In this document: one piece after another, positions 9,445 to 18,981 of the stretch
Position numbering within the stretch: the stretch's first letter is position 1
Layout of the letters: every line of letters starts with the position of its first letter
Assembly: GCF_001182825.2 (NCBI RefSeq)
Contig: NZ_LFYO02000002.1
Coordinates: 911,228-975,227 of the forward strand
Source of the DNA: Streptococcus sp. X13SY08
GTDB taxonomy: Bacteria > Bacillota > Bacilli > Lactobacillales > Streptococcaceae
Length of the DNA: 64,000 nt
Direction of reading: 5' to 3'
Position numbers and translations under genes: made by a program
Notes under the pieces: model-generated
Seen by the model: only the letters and a program-made list of their open reading frames with translations
What the model was told of the DNA's origin: nothing
The model's database searches: none

Positions 9445-9604
9445 GGGACTCCTCTCCATGAAGCTTGCGCCTCATAACTCTAGTATATTCTATCACGTAA
9501 TGTGAGGGTCAAGAGAAAACAATTTATTTCCTAACACAAAGGTATTGAAGGTTCTCCAGATAAATGCTAGAATTAGTCTTACCGAATTCTAGAAGGGGAA
9601 TATC

Positions 9605-10600
9605 ATGAAGAAAACCTTACTTCAAATGGGAATTTTAAGCGGCTTATTGTTTGCTTTTCTCGTTGTTCACGCTAGTGTTTCCGCTAGTACTGGCCTCTAT
9701 CGCCTTTACAATCCAGACTTAAAAGTGCATCTCTATACTAAAGATACAAATGAATACACTGTATTAGCAGGTCGTGGTTGGAATCAAGAAGGTTTAACTT
9801 GGAATACAGCAGACCAAGGTGGAGAGAGTGTCTATCGCCTCTATCACAATGGGCTAAAAGTCCATCTTTACACCAAGGACATCAATGAATACAATGTGCT
9901 TGCCACTCGAGGTTGGAGCCAAGAAGGCTTTGCCTATAACTCTTATGGAAGTCTTCCTATCTATCGTCTCTACCATGAGGGGATGAAAAAACATCTCTAT
10001 ACTCGTGATAGGAATGAATACAATGTCCTTAGCACGCGCGGTTGGAATCAAGAAGGCATCGCCTTTTATGGCCTGACAGAAGCAGAAGCTATCGGTCAAC
10101 AACAAGTCCAATTAGAGCAAGGAAAAGCAGACTTTCTAGCACGCATTCAACAAGGTGCTCTAGATGGCTGGTACAGTAACGGAATCTTACCATCTATTTC
10201 TGCAGCGCAAGCAATTTTGGAGTCCGGATGGGGAAATTCAGCACTCGGTCAGGCACCTAATTATAATTTATTTGGTATCAAAGTCAGCACAGATTGGACA
10301 GGTGGACAAGTCATTCTCCCTACCAAAGAATACAAAGATGGCAAAGCAATCATTGTTGATGCCGCTTTTCGAACTTATAGCTCTTGGGATGAATCCATTC
10401 GCGACCATGCGAACTTCTTTACCTCTACAGAATGGCGTAAGAATCGCTACCAAGCTGTCTTTGGTCAAAGAGATTACAAATCCGCAGCAGTTGCTTTGCA
10501 GGCTGCTGGGTACGCAACAGATCCTGAATATAGCAATAAACTCATTAGTGTAATCGAAAGATACGGTTTATATGAGTGGGATAAACTCGTCCTCTATTAA
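9605..10600 (+). CDS. Secreted N-acetylglucosaminidase (GH73) with DUF5648 repeats
   Basis: The 331-residue exported protein has a signal peptide at residues 1-28. Three repeats of about 45 residues follow (YRLYNPDLKVHLYTKD, YRLYHNGLKVHLYTKD, YRLYHEGMKKHLYTRD; each ends RGWxQEG). These match the DUF5648 repeat found in surface proteins. The C-terminal domain (about 165-330) is a FlgJ/LytG-type glucosaminidase (ISAAQAILESGWGNSALG with the catalytic Glu; NYNLFGIK). It probably trims peptidoglycan at the surface, anchored through the repeats. It is a single-gene unit with ribosome site GAAGGGGA. Confidence 0.9.
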   Translation: MKKTLLQMGILSGLLFAFLVVHASVSASTGLYRLYNPDLKVHLYTKDTNEYTVLAGRGWNQEGLTWNTADQGGESVYRLYHNGLKVHLYTKDINEYNVLATRGWSQEGFAYNSYGSLPIYRLYHEGMKKHLYTRDRNEYNVLSTRGWNQEGIAFYGLTEAEAIGQQQVQLEQGKADFLARIQQGALDGWYSNGILPSISAAQAILESGWGNSALGQAPNYNLFGIKVSTDWTGGQVILPTKEYKDGKAIIVDAAFRTYSSWDESIRDHANFFTSTEWRKNRYQAVFGQRDYKSAAVALQAAGYATDPEYSNKLISVIERYGLYEWDKLVLY

Positions 10601-10605
10601 TCACT

Positions 10606-10643
10606 AACCTTAGGTTGAGCCAGACTTGACCTAGGGTTTTCTT
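10606..10643 (+). terminator. Terminator after the glucosaminidase gene
   Basis: AACCTTAGGT pairs with ACCTAGGGTT (one G-T pair) around a 13-base loop, followed by TTCTTTT on the plus strand. Confidence 0.8.
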
Positions 10644-10648
10644 TTACA

Positions 10649-10678
10649 CAAAAACATCTAGTCCATGGACTAGATGTT
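10649..10678 (-). terminator. Terminator of the tmcAL-containing operon
   Basis: A perfect 26-bp palindrome with arms AACATCTAGTCCA is followed on the minus strand by TTTTTG. It lies about 30 bases past the tmcAL stop codon and back-to-back with the plus-strand terminator. Confidence 0.85.
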
Positions 10679-10709
10679 AGAGATAATGCATATTTGAACA
10701 AAGACATCC

Positions 10710-11825
10710 TCACATTTGGAGATGGCTGATTGGCTTTTTTTTCACTTGAAGAGGCACGCGCCCAAAGGTTTGTTCTGGCATGGCAGGATTGCCTAATTGA
10801 TAGACACTATCCGCCTGCTGGGTCAACAGATCCCAAGGTTGACTACCAATCCGGCTGACCAGTTGAACCAATTTTTTTAAAGTCTTGAGATGTTCTCGCC
10901 CCTTTTCACTAAATCCCAGTACGTGAACAGCTGTTGGCAGTTGGTTTTCCATCGCTTGCACTAAGACATAAGTCAAGATACGACGCACTCGTGCCCTAGT
11001 ATAGCGCTTGGTGGCAACTTTCTCCACTAGCTCTTCCACCGTCGCTGCGCTCCTAATAGCAGAGCGAAGTCGATTGGCTACTTCTTCATTCACCTGAAAA
11101 ATCTGGGTCAAATCTTGATGGGTCAAAATCTGATAGCGGAGCAGGACAAAATAATCCTCCCATGTTACGCGTGGAGAAGACAACAGCAACTCTGCTGAAG
11201 GCATGGCAGTCGTTACAAACTCACTGTCCGTAATGTGTTTTCGAATGGCAGTGGCCGAAGCAATTTGGCTCTTTTCTTCCGAATGAAAGCCTTGCCCAGT
11301 CCGCTGAATGGGCTGGAGCTGAATCGACCTACCAGCGCAAGCTTTTGCATAGGCAAGCCCTAAGATATGATTTGGCGTGTCACCAGAAAACTGAATGCCC
11401 GCAAACTTGTCCCACATGAGCAGTGTTTTCTGTGGGTAGGACAGCTCTTCTGGTAGCGTTTGAAGATAAGACTCCACGGCTCTGCCATGCTCCTCATAGA
11501 CCTGTGAAATGTGAGCATAGTCCAGAACTTCTTCTGTGCCAAAAGCCAGACGCTGAACACCAAGCTGCGAAAGAATATCCACCGTCCCCTGAGCGAAATA
11601 GTCAGCCGACTGCACGGAGACCAGAAAAGGAAGCTCCACCACAATATCAGCACCATTTTCAAGCGCCATCTGTGCTCGTGTCCATTTATCAATGATGGCA
11701 GGCTCTCCCCGCTGCATGAAATTGCCCGACATGGCAACAATCTTGAGACCAGACACCTGCGAAAGCAAGTACTTATGCCCATTATGGAAGGGATTAAATT
11801 CAGCAATAATTCCTGTGATGGTCAT
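10710..11825 (-). CDS. tmcAL: tRNA(Met) cytidine acetate ligase (TmcAL/YlbM family)
   Basis: This family uses ATP and acetate to acetylate the wobble cytidine of elongator tRNA-Met. The 371-residue protein opens with the nucleotidyltransferase-like motif [17 protein letters not shown] and has [17 protein letters not shown] and SATAIRKHI, all typical of the family. The start is the ATG at 11823-11825, with ribosome site AAAGGAG. It is the last gene of the conserved nadD-yqeK-rsfS-methyltransferase-tmcAL row. Here a two-gene insertion separates it from the methyltransferase. The DUF4062 gene reads 26 bases past this start codon. Confidence 0.92.
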   Translation of the reverse strand: MTITGIIAEFNPFHNGHKYLLSQVSGLKIVAMSGNFMQRGEPAIIDKWTRAQMALENGADIVVELPFLVSVQSADYFAQGTVDILSQLGVQRLAFGTEEVLDYAHISQVYEEHGRAVESYLQTLPEELSYPQKTLLMWDKFAGIQFSGDTPNHILGLAYAKACAGRSIQLQPIQRTGQGFHSEEKSQIASATAIRKHITDSEFVTTAMPSAELLLSSPRVTWEDYFVLLRYQILTHQDLTQIFQVNEEVANRLRSAIRSAATVEELVEKVATKRYTRARVRRILTYVLVQAMENQLPTAVHVLGFSEKGREHLKTLKKLVQLVSRIGSQPWDLLTQQADSVYQLGNPAMPEQTFGRVPLQVKKKPISHLQM

Positions 11826-14544
11826 GAAGGCTCCTTTCATCCAGAACTTCTGCTCTTTCTCTTACAAGGTAATGATTATCTCGCATCGCTTTTGCTAGCA
11901 GAAATTTTTTAAATTCAATCTCTGCATTCAATATTTCAAAATTTGATAATATAACAAGTTTAACCTCGCTTGTTGCCATATCCCAATAGATTGATATTTG
12001 ATTTAAAGCCAACTCATTTATGCATGTGAATCGAGTTAAGTTCATTAAACAATATATCGCTAATTGTTGAAGATGAATTGATTTAGAATTTAACGAATAT
12101 CTAGAAAAATAAGAAATAGCCGTTAAAACTTCTCTGTCCACATCATTAGGATGACTGTTTTTCAAGAATCGAATAACCACTTCTAGACTACGATTACCCT
12201 CTCTTTCTTCATCACTTTTCATCATTAAAAGTTGGTTAATAAATAATTGATTGTATTCCTTATCGAAAATACTTAAAAATAAAAAAAGAGATAATTTTAA
12301 AACAGCCTTTGTATTTCCTAAACCAAACAGAACATCTCCGTAATCTTTGAATTCATCTATATTAATTGACTTGATTTTATCAATCACTTCTTCAGTCCAG
12401 TTTATTGAATATACATGTTTAGAATAGAGAAGCATCAGTAGCTCCACAGCATGAATTTTTTCACCTATTTTCTGTCTGTCTACAGAAATTGTCACTAAAC
12501 ACGTCTTTATAGCTTTGTTCAACATATTTGGTGATAATACTAAATCATTCTGCTTTATGATATTCCTAATCGTTCCATAGTCATCACCACCATATGAGTA
12601 AACTCCGTTTAAACCTTGATTTAGATTATCTTTATCAATTCTATCCAAAAGTAAATCTATAAAATCTTCTGCTGATTCTTGGTGATTCAATTCTAATAGA
12701 TAAAACTCTTGATAATGCTTTGTATATCTTTCCTCCAGTATTCGTTCCAATTCTTTCATATCAATCGCAGCTTGTTTACTGAAGCAAATGATCGCATCAC
12801 CAAACTTATCATATGGATTAGCATCTGCTTTGTCATCATCGAAAACAGACATTAAGTAGCCAAAAATTCTATTTTGTTCAGTTTTCGAAAAATTGCTATA
12901 GTCTAATCTTCCCATCACATCAAAAATACTACGATAAAACCTTCTGAGTTTACTTTTGAAAATAATATCAATTATTGGTATAAAAGACTTATTTTCCAAG
13001 CGAATAAGCACTTTTTTCAAAAAAGAGAAAACATAACTCTCTAAATTTAACGTTGGAATTTCTTCTCTTAGCCACTGAATAATATAACCAATGAGATTTA
13101 GTGCTTCCACATCAAAAGTCTCTTTATTTAAATAATCCGAGAATTCAGTCATCATTACCAGCAAAGCTTTATACCGTCTATATATATGTGGAATATTTCT
13201 AATGCTATCAAATACCTTAGTGATATCTCCATCGGAAATGAATAACTGTTGCTCTGAACGGTAAGCCATGTGTCGCTTCAATTCCTTTCTATCACCTTCA
13301 ACAACCATTAATCTCACTAATTCCTTTTGAATATCATAGTCAGAATACACTCTATTTAACATACTAAATGTATCAATCAAATCTTTAATAAAAATAGACA
13401 AATGAGTAATTGAGCCATACAGTAATGCCAATAGAAAAATTTCTTGTAGATAATCAAACATGCCCATGTTCTGAAGATTAAACTGGGTATTACTATTTAA
13501 GCTCCCAAAATACACTTTATTTAGTTGTTCTTGTAATAATTTCTCTTTACGATCTAATAACGGAAAGTGTAACTCTTCTTTTCTGTTGTCAATAAAAAGT
13601 TGACCTTCATTTTCAGAATGCCATTGATTATTCAAATTATCATTTTCATTAATAACAGTTCTCAAATCAATAGCAATATTATTTGCAATCCATAGTGGAA
13701 TATGAAAATCGTCCGCAGACTTTCTTAGAATATCAGATAGAAGTGTAATCGTCCGTTCAAAATCTTCTTTTAAATAAGACTTCATCACCTCAAATCGTAG
13801 TTCCAATATCCCTTTAATCGGCTCACTATGTAATTCTAAAATATCTTTCACAAGTTTATCAAAACTAAGAAAATCAAATTTTCTTAGTTTTATTATAGCT
13901 TTAAAAAATTGTAACAAGCGCTTATCGAATTCAGAAATTTCCAACTCAGGATTAAAACTTATTCCAATAGTACGCATTATATGATTCGAAATGACACTTG
14001 TTTTTATAGAATTCTTAAGAGAATAGCTTTGAGCATCGCCGTTAAATATAACTTCTGACTCGGTCTCATTTTCCTTCTGCTGAAAATTTTTATAGCTATA
14101 CCTCTGAACAATGTCTGTATTAATCGCTCCAATGACTTTTTCTGGGATATCTCTAAAACATTCTACAACAATATATTTTGGATGTTGTCCCCCATCTAAG
14201 CTTTTTTGCAAGTCTGTCACATTATTATTTGATTCAGAACAAAAGAAATACAACTGATATAAATCTATTTTTTGAGCTTTTGTTATTTCATCCATTACTG
14301 TCTCTGAAACTCCATCAGCATTATCAATAATACAAACAAATAAGTCAGTATGTTCTAATTCTAATGTATATGCTTCTCTAGAAGGAATTGAACTTGCAGG
14401 AGCTTCCTCATATACAAAGGGCTCAATTAGCGGTAATTTATTTAATTCTTCAAAAATTTTATTACGAATATCTCGATATTTTCCATCGCATTTTGAACTA
14501 ACAAAAACGCTTAACGGTTTACGCACTTTTCCATTTCCAACCAT
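11800..14544 (-). CDS. Large DUF4062 (TIR-like) protein, putative defence sensor/signal enzyme
   Basis: I start at the ATG at 14542-14544 (ribosome site AGGAAGG), giving 914 residues. Residues 10-110 look like a DUF4062 domain, which belongs to the TIR/SEFIR-like fold. There is a first strand VFVSS (13-17), a strand DLFVCIID (67-74), and a helix with [12 protein letters not shown] (80-91). Glu86 in that helix sits where TIR NADases carry their catalytic glutamate (inference). The remaining 800 residues are mainly helical with no motif I recognise, possibly HEAT-like repeats. The upstream partner ends 10 bases before and carries a ThsA-type macro domain. Base composition is far more AT-rich than its neighbours. 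The last nine codons overlap tmcAL, as expected for an insertion. Function is unproven. Confidence 0.75.
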   Translation of the reverse strand: MVGNGKVRKPLSVFVSSKCDGKYRDIRNKIFEELNKLPLIEPFVYEEAPASSIPSREAYTLELEHTDLFVCIIDNADGVSETVMDEITKAQKIDLYQLYFFCSESNNNVTDLQKSLDGGQHPKYIVVECFRDIPEKVIGAINTDIVQRYSYKNFQQKENETESEVIFNGDAQSYSLKNSIKTSVISNHIMRTIGISFNPELEISEFDKRLLQFFKAIIKLRKFDFLSFDKLVKDILELHSEPIKGILELRFEVMKSYLKEDFERTITLLSDILRKSADDFHIPLWIANNIAIDLRTVINENDNLNNQWHSENEGQLFIDNRKEELHFPLLDRKEKLLQEQLNKVYFGSLNSNTQFNLQNMGMFDYLQEIFLLALLYGSITHLSIFIKDLIDTFSMLNRVYSDYDIQKELVRLMVVEGDRKELKRHMAYRSEQQLFISDGDITKVFDSIRNIPHIYRRYKALLVMMTEFSDYLNKETFDVEALNLIGYIIQWLREEIPTLNLESYVFSFLKKVLIRLENKSFIPIIDIIFKSKLRRFYRSIFDVMGRLDYSNFSKTEQNRIFGYLMSVFDDDKADANPYDKFGDAIICFSKQAAIDMKELERILEERYTKHYQEFYLLELNHQESAEDFIDLLLDRIDKDNLNQGLNGVYSYGGDDYGTIRNIIKQNDLVLSPNMLNKAIKTCLVTISVDRQKIGEKIHAVELLMLLYSKHVYSINWTEEVIDKIKSINIDEFKDYGDVLFGLGNTKAVLKLSLFLFLSIFDKEYNQLFINQLLMMKSDEEREGNRSLEVVIRFLKNSHPNDVDREVLTAISYFSRYSLNSKSIHLQQLAIYCLMNLTRFTCINELALNQISIYWDMATSEVKLVILSNFEILNAEIEFKKFLLAKAMRDNHYLVRERAEVLDERSLHDHHRNYC

Positions 14545-14554
14545 AATTACCTTC

Positions 14555-15358
14555 CTATAGGATAGAAACCCTGCTTCGAGCTTGCTCGGGCAAAACAATA
14601 TTAATATTACAGTTAATTTTCTCTTCATTTAGTTGGAATAGTTTCAACATAAAGTCCAACAAAACTTGTTCGTCCGCATAAGCAGACAAATGCCCACCAC
14701 CAATCAACGGGAGATAAGTTAAAAACACCTGAGACCTCTTATCAATGTATTCTAAAATTGCACTCATGCTATCTGAGTATTCCTTCTGTGAAACGCTCGC
14801 ATGTAAATCAGAATCAAATTTGCTAAAACCAACTAAAAAGTAATTGACATTTTCCACTGTAAGTTCAACTATGGAACCCTCTTTATAACGCCTTAGATTT
14901 CCTTTGCTCTTCTTTTTAGTGTCAAGTAATTCAAATTCACATCCTCTTTTATAGAGCTCATCTTGAATATATTCATCCAAACACTGTTCCGTAAACCTAC
15001 CTTGTTCGTACAAAAGTTTAAGTAACTTTCCATGAAGTGTATTCTCTGAAATTAAATCATTATCTACTACCGTATCAAAGCAACGATTAACAGGGATTAT
15101 AACATTATATCGACTAATATCTTGTAATTGTAAAGTATTTCCAAACATTACAGATAATTCATGATTATTGTGGAATTTTGAAACAACTTTTTTATTTTTG
15201 AATACAGCAAACAAATAAACTAATATTAAAACAAGCACTAATATAAATAGTAAGACAAAAGAAAAGTTTACTATATTTTGCAAAAGCTTACTTTTATCTT
15301 CATTAAAAATTTCTTCGAAAGAGAAAAATGGAGAAATCAAACCTATTATTGATAACAT
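14555..15358 (-). CDS. Membrane-anchored ThsA-type macro-domain protein (Thoeris-like effector)
   Basis: The 267-residue protein has a short hydrophobic N-terminus (1-14) and a strong transmembrane helix (about 29-53). A macro-like domain of the ThsA_Macro/DUF6430 type then fills residues 80-265. The marks of that family are IIPVNRCFDTVVD (87-99), a Leu-His-Gly-Lys turn (108-111), VNYFLVGFSKFD (171-182) and the glycine loop PLIGGGHLS (217-225). In type II Thoeris, a transmembrane-macro ThsA binds an ADP-ribose-type signal made by a TIR protein and then damages the membrane. Here the partner is the adjacent DUF4062 gene. It begins 46 bases after the methyltransferase stop and is very AT-rich. 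The family assignment is by eye. Confidence 0.75.
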   Translation of the reverse strand: MLSIIGLISPFFSFEEIFNEDKSKLLQNIVNFSFVLLFILVLVLILVYLFAVFKNKKVVSKFHNNHELSVMFGNTLQLQDISRYNVIIPVNRCFDTVVDNDLISENTLHGKLLKLLYEQGRFTEQCLDEYIQDELYKRGCEFELLDTKKKSKGNLRRYKEGSIVELTVENVNYFLVGFSKFDSDLHASVSQKEYSDSMSAILEYIDKRSQVFLTYLPLIGGGHLSAYADEQVLLDFMLKLFQLNEEKINCNINIVLPEQARSRVSIL

Positions 15359-15404
15359 AGTTGATTACTCTAACCCCTCATATCTATAAAATTTTAGAAA
15401 ATTT

Positions 15405-16151
15405 TTACTTCTCACACACAAAAAACCATCTTTTACTTGTCTCAGTTGGTTCTTTGTCTTCAGAGTCGGCATAGAGTTTGAAGGAGCTAAATCCTGCTTG
15501 CTCCAGCAGGATGTCATAGGTCAAAACGTCATAGGTCCGTTCTTCGTGGACTTCATCAAAACGGGTAAACCGTCCATCTTCATCTTGGATAAAGAAGGTT
15601 AATTCATGGACAACCGAGTGTGGCGCCTCATCTTCGTAGGAATCCCAAATCATGGCAAAATCATCCGCATTTTCATGGTAGGAATAACCTGGAAAAACCT
15701 CATCTATCTGGTAGGTCGAATGCACATCAAAGATGAAAACACCGCCATCATTTAAGGCATTGTAGACTTCTTTAAAGACATCTCCCGCTTCCACTTCATC
15801 CTGCATGTAGCAGATGGAGTCCGAGTAACAAGTCACAAAATCATACTTCCCAGCTCGCGACAGATCCAGCATGTTTCCTTGCAGGAAATCCACCTTGACT
15901 TTGGCAGAAGCGGCGCGCTTTTCCGCCACATCCAGCATTTCTTGACTAAGGTCTAAGCCCGTCACATCAAAGCCAGCTTGCGCAAAGCGCACAGACTGGA
16001 TGCCCGTCCCGCAAGCCAATTCCAGCAACTTTTTCTGATCTTTTGTTTTTTGTAAATGGCGGAGCGAAAAGTCAGTCCGCAAATCGTAGAGACTGTCGTC
16101 CATGATAGCATCGTAGACAGATGCGAATTTTGACGATGTGTTCAGACACAC
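15405..16151 (-). CDS. Class I SAM-dependent methyltransferase
   Basis: The 248-residue cytoplasmic protein has a Rossmann methyltransferase core: motif I LLELACGTGIQSVRFAQAG, motif II VTGLDLS, motif IV-like YDFVTCYSDS, and DGGVFIFDVHS. Its place between rsfS and tmcAL is conserved in streptococci. The substrate is unknown. The start is taken as GTG at 16149-16151. The sequence before SKFASVYDAIM looks atypical (CLNTS), and the frame stays open further upstream, so the 5' end may be altered or the true start different. Confidence 0.85.
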   Translation of the reverse strand: MCLNTSSKFASVYDAIMDDSLYDLRTDFSLRHLQKTKDQKKLLELACGTGIQSVRFAQAGFDVTGLDLSQEMLDVAEKRAASAKVKVDFLQGNMLDLSRAGKYDFVTCYSDSICYMQDEVEAGDVFKEVYNALNDGGVFIFDVHSTYQIDEVFPGYSYHENADDFAMIWDSYEDEAPHSVVHELTFFIQDEDGRFTRFDEVHEERTYDVLTYDILLEQAGFSSFKLYADSEDKEPTETSKRWFFVCEK

Positions 16152-16249
16152 AAGGAAATCTATCTTCTCAACCCAGTCTTTAGCACGTGTTCAAATATAT
16201 CCTGAACAAGCAGCCGTTATATTCCTTTCATCCAAATTTCATACAGAAA

Positions 16250-16267
16250 AACAGCCTTACGACTGTT
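16250..16267 (-). terminator. Terminator after rsfS
   Basis: The minus strand shows AACAGTC GTAA GGCTGTT, then TTTTTC, directly after the rsfS stop. It separates rsfS from the methyltransferase gene, at least partly. Confidence 0.75.
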
Positions 16268-16271
16268 TTTG

Positions 16272-16625
16272 TTACACTAAATAGTTTTCTACATCTACAA
16301 CTGGAGTGTCATGCCAGAGTTTTTCAAGGTTGTAGTGATAGCGTTCGTCTTCTGAGAAGACATGTACCACAACGTCATTGAGGTCTAGGAGCACCCAGCC
16401 TGTTTTGCTGTCGCCTTCGATGTGACTAGCATCACCACCAGCTTCTTTAACTTTTACACGGATATTTTCTGCGATAGCTTCCAATTGACGGCTGTTGGTT
16501 GAACTCGCAATGACAAAATAGTCTGCCAAACTCGTCAAGCCTTCCAAGTCAAGAGCTACAATATCTTCTGCACGTTTTTCATCCGCAGCCTTAACCACGA
16601 TTTCTAAAAGTTCTGTTTTGTTCAA
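16272..16625 (-). CDS. rsfS: Ribosomal silencing factor RsfS
   Basis: The 117-residue RsfS (YbeB/Iojap) protein binds ribosomal protein uL14 and blocks subunit joining when nutrients are low. Typical sequence is visible: [40 protein letters not shown], and [11 protein letters not shown]. The length is normal. It follows yqeK by about 16 bases in the nadD-yqeK-rsfS row. Confidence 0.95.
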   Translation of the reverse strand: MNKTELLEIVVKAADEKRAEDIVALDLEGLTSLADYFVIASSTNSRQLEAIAENIRVKVKEAGGDASHIEGDSKTGWVLLDLNDVVVHVFSEDERYHYNLEKLWHDTPVVDVENYLV

Positions 16626-16641
16626 GAGTTTACTTCCTTTT

Positions 16642-17247
16642 TTATTTCTTTTTTGTATCTTTTAAATACTTCACATAAGCATTATAAGTTTCCAAGATCT
16701 GTGGGTAAATAGGTATGCCTTTACTGGCTAGGTGAGCAATGGTATGGGCTGTTTCGTAAGCGACAGCTTGATCCAAATCTTGCTTTGCGATAGCGCGTGC
16801 CTCATCCACATCTGGAAAATCTCGCCCTGGTTCAATGTAATCTGCGACATAAAGCACCTTATCAAGCAGTGTCATCTGGCTAGCACCCACCGTATGACGC
16901 TCAACAGCTTGTAGAATCTCATCATCTTCTAATCCAAATTCTTGACGGATGATATGGGAGCCTACCATGCCATGCCAAATATTATTTCCCCAGTTTTTAA
17001 GGCCCTGATCCAATCCATACTGGTCAATGATGTCCAGAAAATCTTGGTCTGGTCGTTCTTTTGCATAGTCGTGCAAAAGGGCCGCTAAGCTTGCCTTGGT
17101 CGCATCTGCATTGTAGCGCGCAGCTAATTCCAAAGCTGCCTTTTCCACACCTAAGACATGTTCAAAACGTTTTGGGCCCATAGCGCTCTGCACCTTTTCC
17201 AAAAGCTCCTGTCGGCTCAAATCAATATAAGCACTGTAATCCATCAT
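16642..17247 (-). CDS. yqeK: YqeK-type HD-domain diadenosine tetraphosphatase
   Basis: The 201-residue HD-family protein is predicted to hydrolyse Ap4A symmetrically to two ADP. HD metal ligands are visible: the His in [18 protein letters not shown], the His in [10 protein letters not shown], and [16 protein letters not shown]. It overlaps nadD by 4 bases, so the pair is probably translationally coupled. The length is normal for the family. Confidence 0.93.
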   Translation of the reverse strand: MMDYSAYIDLSRQELLEKVQSAMGPKRFEHVLGVEKAALELAARYNADATKASLAALLHDYAKERPDQDFLDIIDQYGLDQGLKNWGNNIWHGMVGSHIIRQEFGLEDDEILQAVERHTVGASQMTLLDKVLYVADYIEPGRDFPDVDEARAIAKQDLDQAVAYETAHTIAHLASKGIPIYPQILETYNAYVKYLKDTKKK

Positions 17248-17825
17248 AGGTAGAGTCCTTTTTCTTCGATGTAATCCAGCACATCATGAGGGAGAAGATA
17301 ATTAGGCATCCGTCCTTTTTTGATGAAGTCACGCACCATGCTAGAGGAAATATCCATGAGGGGCACATCCACCCAGATGATGGGATAAGAAGTCCCAGCC
17401 TTGTAACGCGGACGTTGCACGCCGACAAACTGGATCATGTCCACCAATTCATCAATTTTGTACCATTTTGGCAGGTAATCCACCATATCCGCTCCAATGA
17501 TGAAGTAATAATCGGTGTCAGGATTCTTCTCGGTCAAGATTTTCATGGTATCGTAGGTATAGCTAATACCGCGACGCTCCAACTCAATAGTTTCAATACC
17601 AAGTCCGTCCACTCTCGCTATAGCCATTTTGAGCATGTTTAGACGATGCAATTCATCAATGGTCTTCTTCTTGTCCACATGAGGTGGGGTAAATTCTGGC
17701 ATGAGCAAGACCTCATCCAAATTGAGCTGCTGGCGCACCTGATCTGCCACCACCAAATGGGCATTGTGGACCGGATTAAAATTTCCACCCAAAACGCCAA
17801 CCTGTTTGCGGTTGGGATTCTTCAT
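17244..17825 (-). CDS. nadD: Nicotinate-mononucleotide adenylyltransferase NadD
   Basis: NadD transfers AMP to NaMN in NAD synthesis. The 193-residue protein shows the nucleotidyltransferase motif [29 protein letters not shown] and the second motif [11 protein letters not shown] (ISSTxIR type). It is the first gene of this operon copy. In many streptococci it directly follows yqeG-yqeH-yhbY. Here those genes are about 20 kb away, at 38.5-40.4 kb. Confidence 0.95.
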   Translation of the reverse strand: MKNPNRKQVGVLGGNFNPVHNAHLVVADQVRQQLNLDEVLLMPEFTPPHVDKKKTIDELHRLNMLKMAIARVDGLGIETIELERRGISYTYDTMKILTEKNPDTDYYFIIGADMVDYLPKWYKIDELVDMIQFVGVQRPRYKAGTSYPIIWVDVPLMDISSSMVRDFIKKGRMPNYLLPHDVLDYIEEKGLYL

Positions 17826-17991
17826 TTCTGGTTCTAATTCAACTTTTGTAAAAGATCAGTAAAAAGAAAAAAATGATTCTCATACATGGAAAACTGTATA
17901 TTTGCTTTAGGCAGAATGTTCTTTCAGCATCCCACTCTGCATGGATATGTCTAAAAATGAAATCAAATTCTTGCTTTTTCTATGAAAAATT

Positions 17992-18020
17992 TTGAAATTT
18001 CATTGACAAGTTAGTATAAT
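17992..18020 (+). promoter_or_regulatory. Promoter of the GntR gene, giving a near-leaderless message
   Basis: A -35 TTGAAA (17992-17997), a 17-base spacer and a consensus -10 TATAAT (18015-18020) are present. The ATG pair starts at 18033, only 12 bases after the -10. The transcript would therefore begin about six bases before the start codon. No ribosome site is visible. Confidence 0.7.
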
Positions 18021-18032
18021 AAATTCAAGAAA

Positions 18033-18746
18033 ATGATGAAAGCACCAAAATACCAACTGATTCAAAATGACTTAAAACAACAAATTGTGTCCGGTAAATT
18101 TGAAAACGGAGATAAATTCTACACAGAAGCAGAATTGACCAAACTCTACAACGTCAGCTCTATTACAGTTATACGGGCGGTTAATGAGTTGGTTAAAGAT
18201 GGCTACTTAATCCGAAAACAAGGAAAAGGCACCTTCATTTCGCGGCCACGAAAGGGTAAATTGGTTGAGTTTTCCGATATTGAACTCTTCTCCCCTAACA
18301 CCGATCACGTCCATGTTCTTTCATGTGAAAAAGGAAATGACCCTGCCATTTTAGAAAAATTAGGTCTGGACAAGCAAGAAATTTACTACAAGATTGTCCG
18401 CCTTCGTACTGCAAATTCTAACCCTTATCTGTATCATCAATCTTATATCCCTACGCGCTATATCCAAAACCCTCAAGCACCGCTGGAACATTTCAAATCC
18501 CTCCACCAACGCTTTAAATTGGATTTTAACATTCACATGTCTGAAGAACCTTACACTGAAAGCAACGAAGTTGTTTTTCCAACACCAGATTTTGCGGCTG
18601 AGCAATTAAAAATGGAATCACAAGAACCCGCTATTTTCCAGACAAAAATGACCCAATCGAGCACCAGCGATGACATCTTAGAATACGTTGAAAGCTACAA
18701 ACACTGGAAATTCTTCAAATTTGAAATTAAAGCGAATAAACGATAA
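18033..18746 (+). CDS. GntR/HutC-family regulator (UTRA domain)
   Basis: The 237-residue transcription factor has an N-terminal winged helix (YQLIQNDLKQQIVSGKFENG; SSITVIRAVNELVKDGYLIR; GKGTFIS) and a C-terminal UTRA ligand domain (about 90-230) of the type that senses sugar phosphates or similar. Its targets are unknown, and no transporter or enzyme is adjacent. It faces a second UTRA regulator across a bidirectional terminator. Its promoter predicts an almost leaderless message. Confidence 0.88.
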   Translation: MMKAPKYQLIQNDLKQQIVSGKFENGDKFYTEAELTKLYNVSSITVIRAVNELVKDGYLIRKQGKGTFISRPRKGKLVEFSDIELFSPNTDHVHVLSCEKGNDPAILEKLGLDKQEIYYKIVRLRTANSNPYLYHQSYIPTRYIQNPQAPLEHFKSLHQRFKLDFNIHMSEEPYTESNEVVFPTPDFAAEQLKMESQEPAIFQTKMTQSSTSDDILEYVESYKHWKFFKFEIKANKR

Positions 18747-18754
18747 AAAAGACT

Positions 18755-18810
18755 AGAGACAAAATCCGTCATTTTGAAGAAATGCGACTTTGTCTCTATT
18801 TTATTTTTTT
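18755..18810 (+). terminator. Terminator of the plus-strand GntR gene
   Basis: AGAGACAAA (18755-18763) pairs with TTTGTCTCT (18789-18797), followed by a T-rich run. The loop of about 25 bases can form further pairs. Confidence 0.75.
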
Positions 18811-18850
18811 AGATGTTCGCCCTAAAAAAGTCTATTCTCAGGACTTTCCA

Positions 18851-18880
18851 CTCCACCTCCGCACAGCTCAACAGTTCAAT
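18851..18880 (+). repeat. Intergenic repeat with core CTCC(C)ACCTCCGCACAG
   Basis: The core CTCCACCTCCGCACAG recurs at 61531-61547 with one extra C, in both cases inside a long non-coding stretch after a gene and near T-rich hairpins. The surrounding sequence is only loosely similar. It looks like a dispersed streptococcal intergenic element. I cannot name it. Confidence 0.5.
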
Positions 18881-18940
18881 GGCACTTTTGAGAAAAGTTT
18901 GGGCTCCTGATCACTGTGCACTTTCGAAAAATCATTTTAA

Positions 18941-18976
18941 AAGAGTTGGGAACTGTTTTTTGTCCCAAACTCTTTT
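18941..18976. terminator. Bidirectional terminator between the two GntR genes
   Basis: GAGTTGGGA and TCCCAAACTC pair, with T-runs on both sides (CTCTTTTT on plus, CTCTTTTAAAA on minus). It lies just after the stop of the minus-strand regulator. Confidence 0.75.
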
Positions 18977-18981
18977 TCATG

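Noticed and set aside
10653..10678. Perfect 26-bp palindrome considered as an operator or attachment site
   Set aside because: It is followed by a T-run right after the tmcAL stop, so a terminator explains it fully.
11423..11912. Several plus-strand frames opposite tmcAL and the DUF4062 gene
   Set aside because: They are antisense shadows of well-supported minus-strand genes with no start signals.
16152..16271. Short frame upstream of the methyltransferase resembling the end of another enzyme (RAKDWVEKIDFL)
   Set aside because: Too short to assign; it may be a remnant or an alternative 5' extension of the methyltransferase, so I left it only as a note on that gene.
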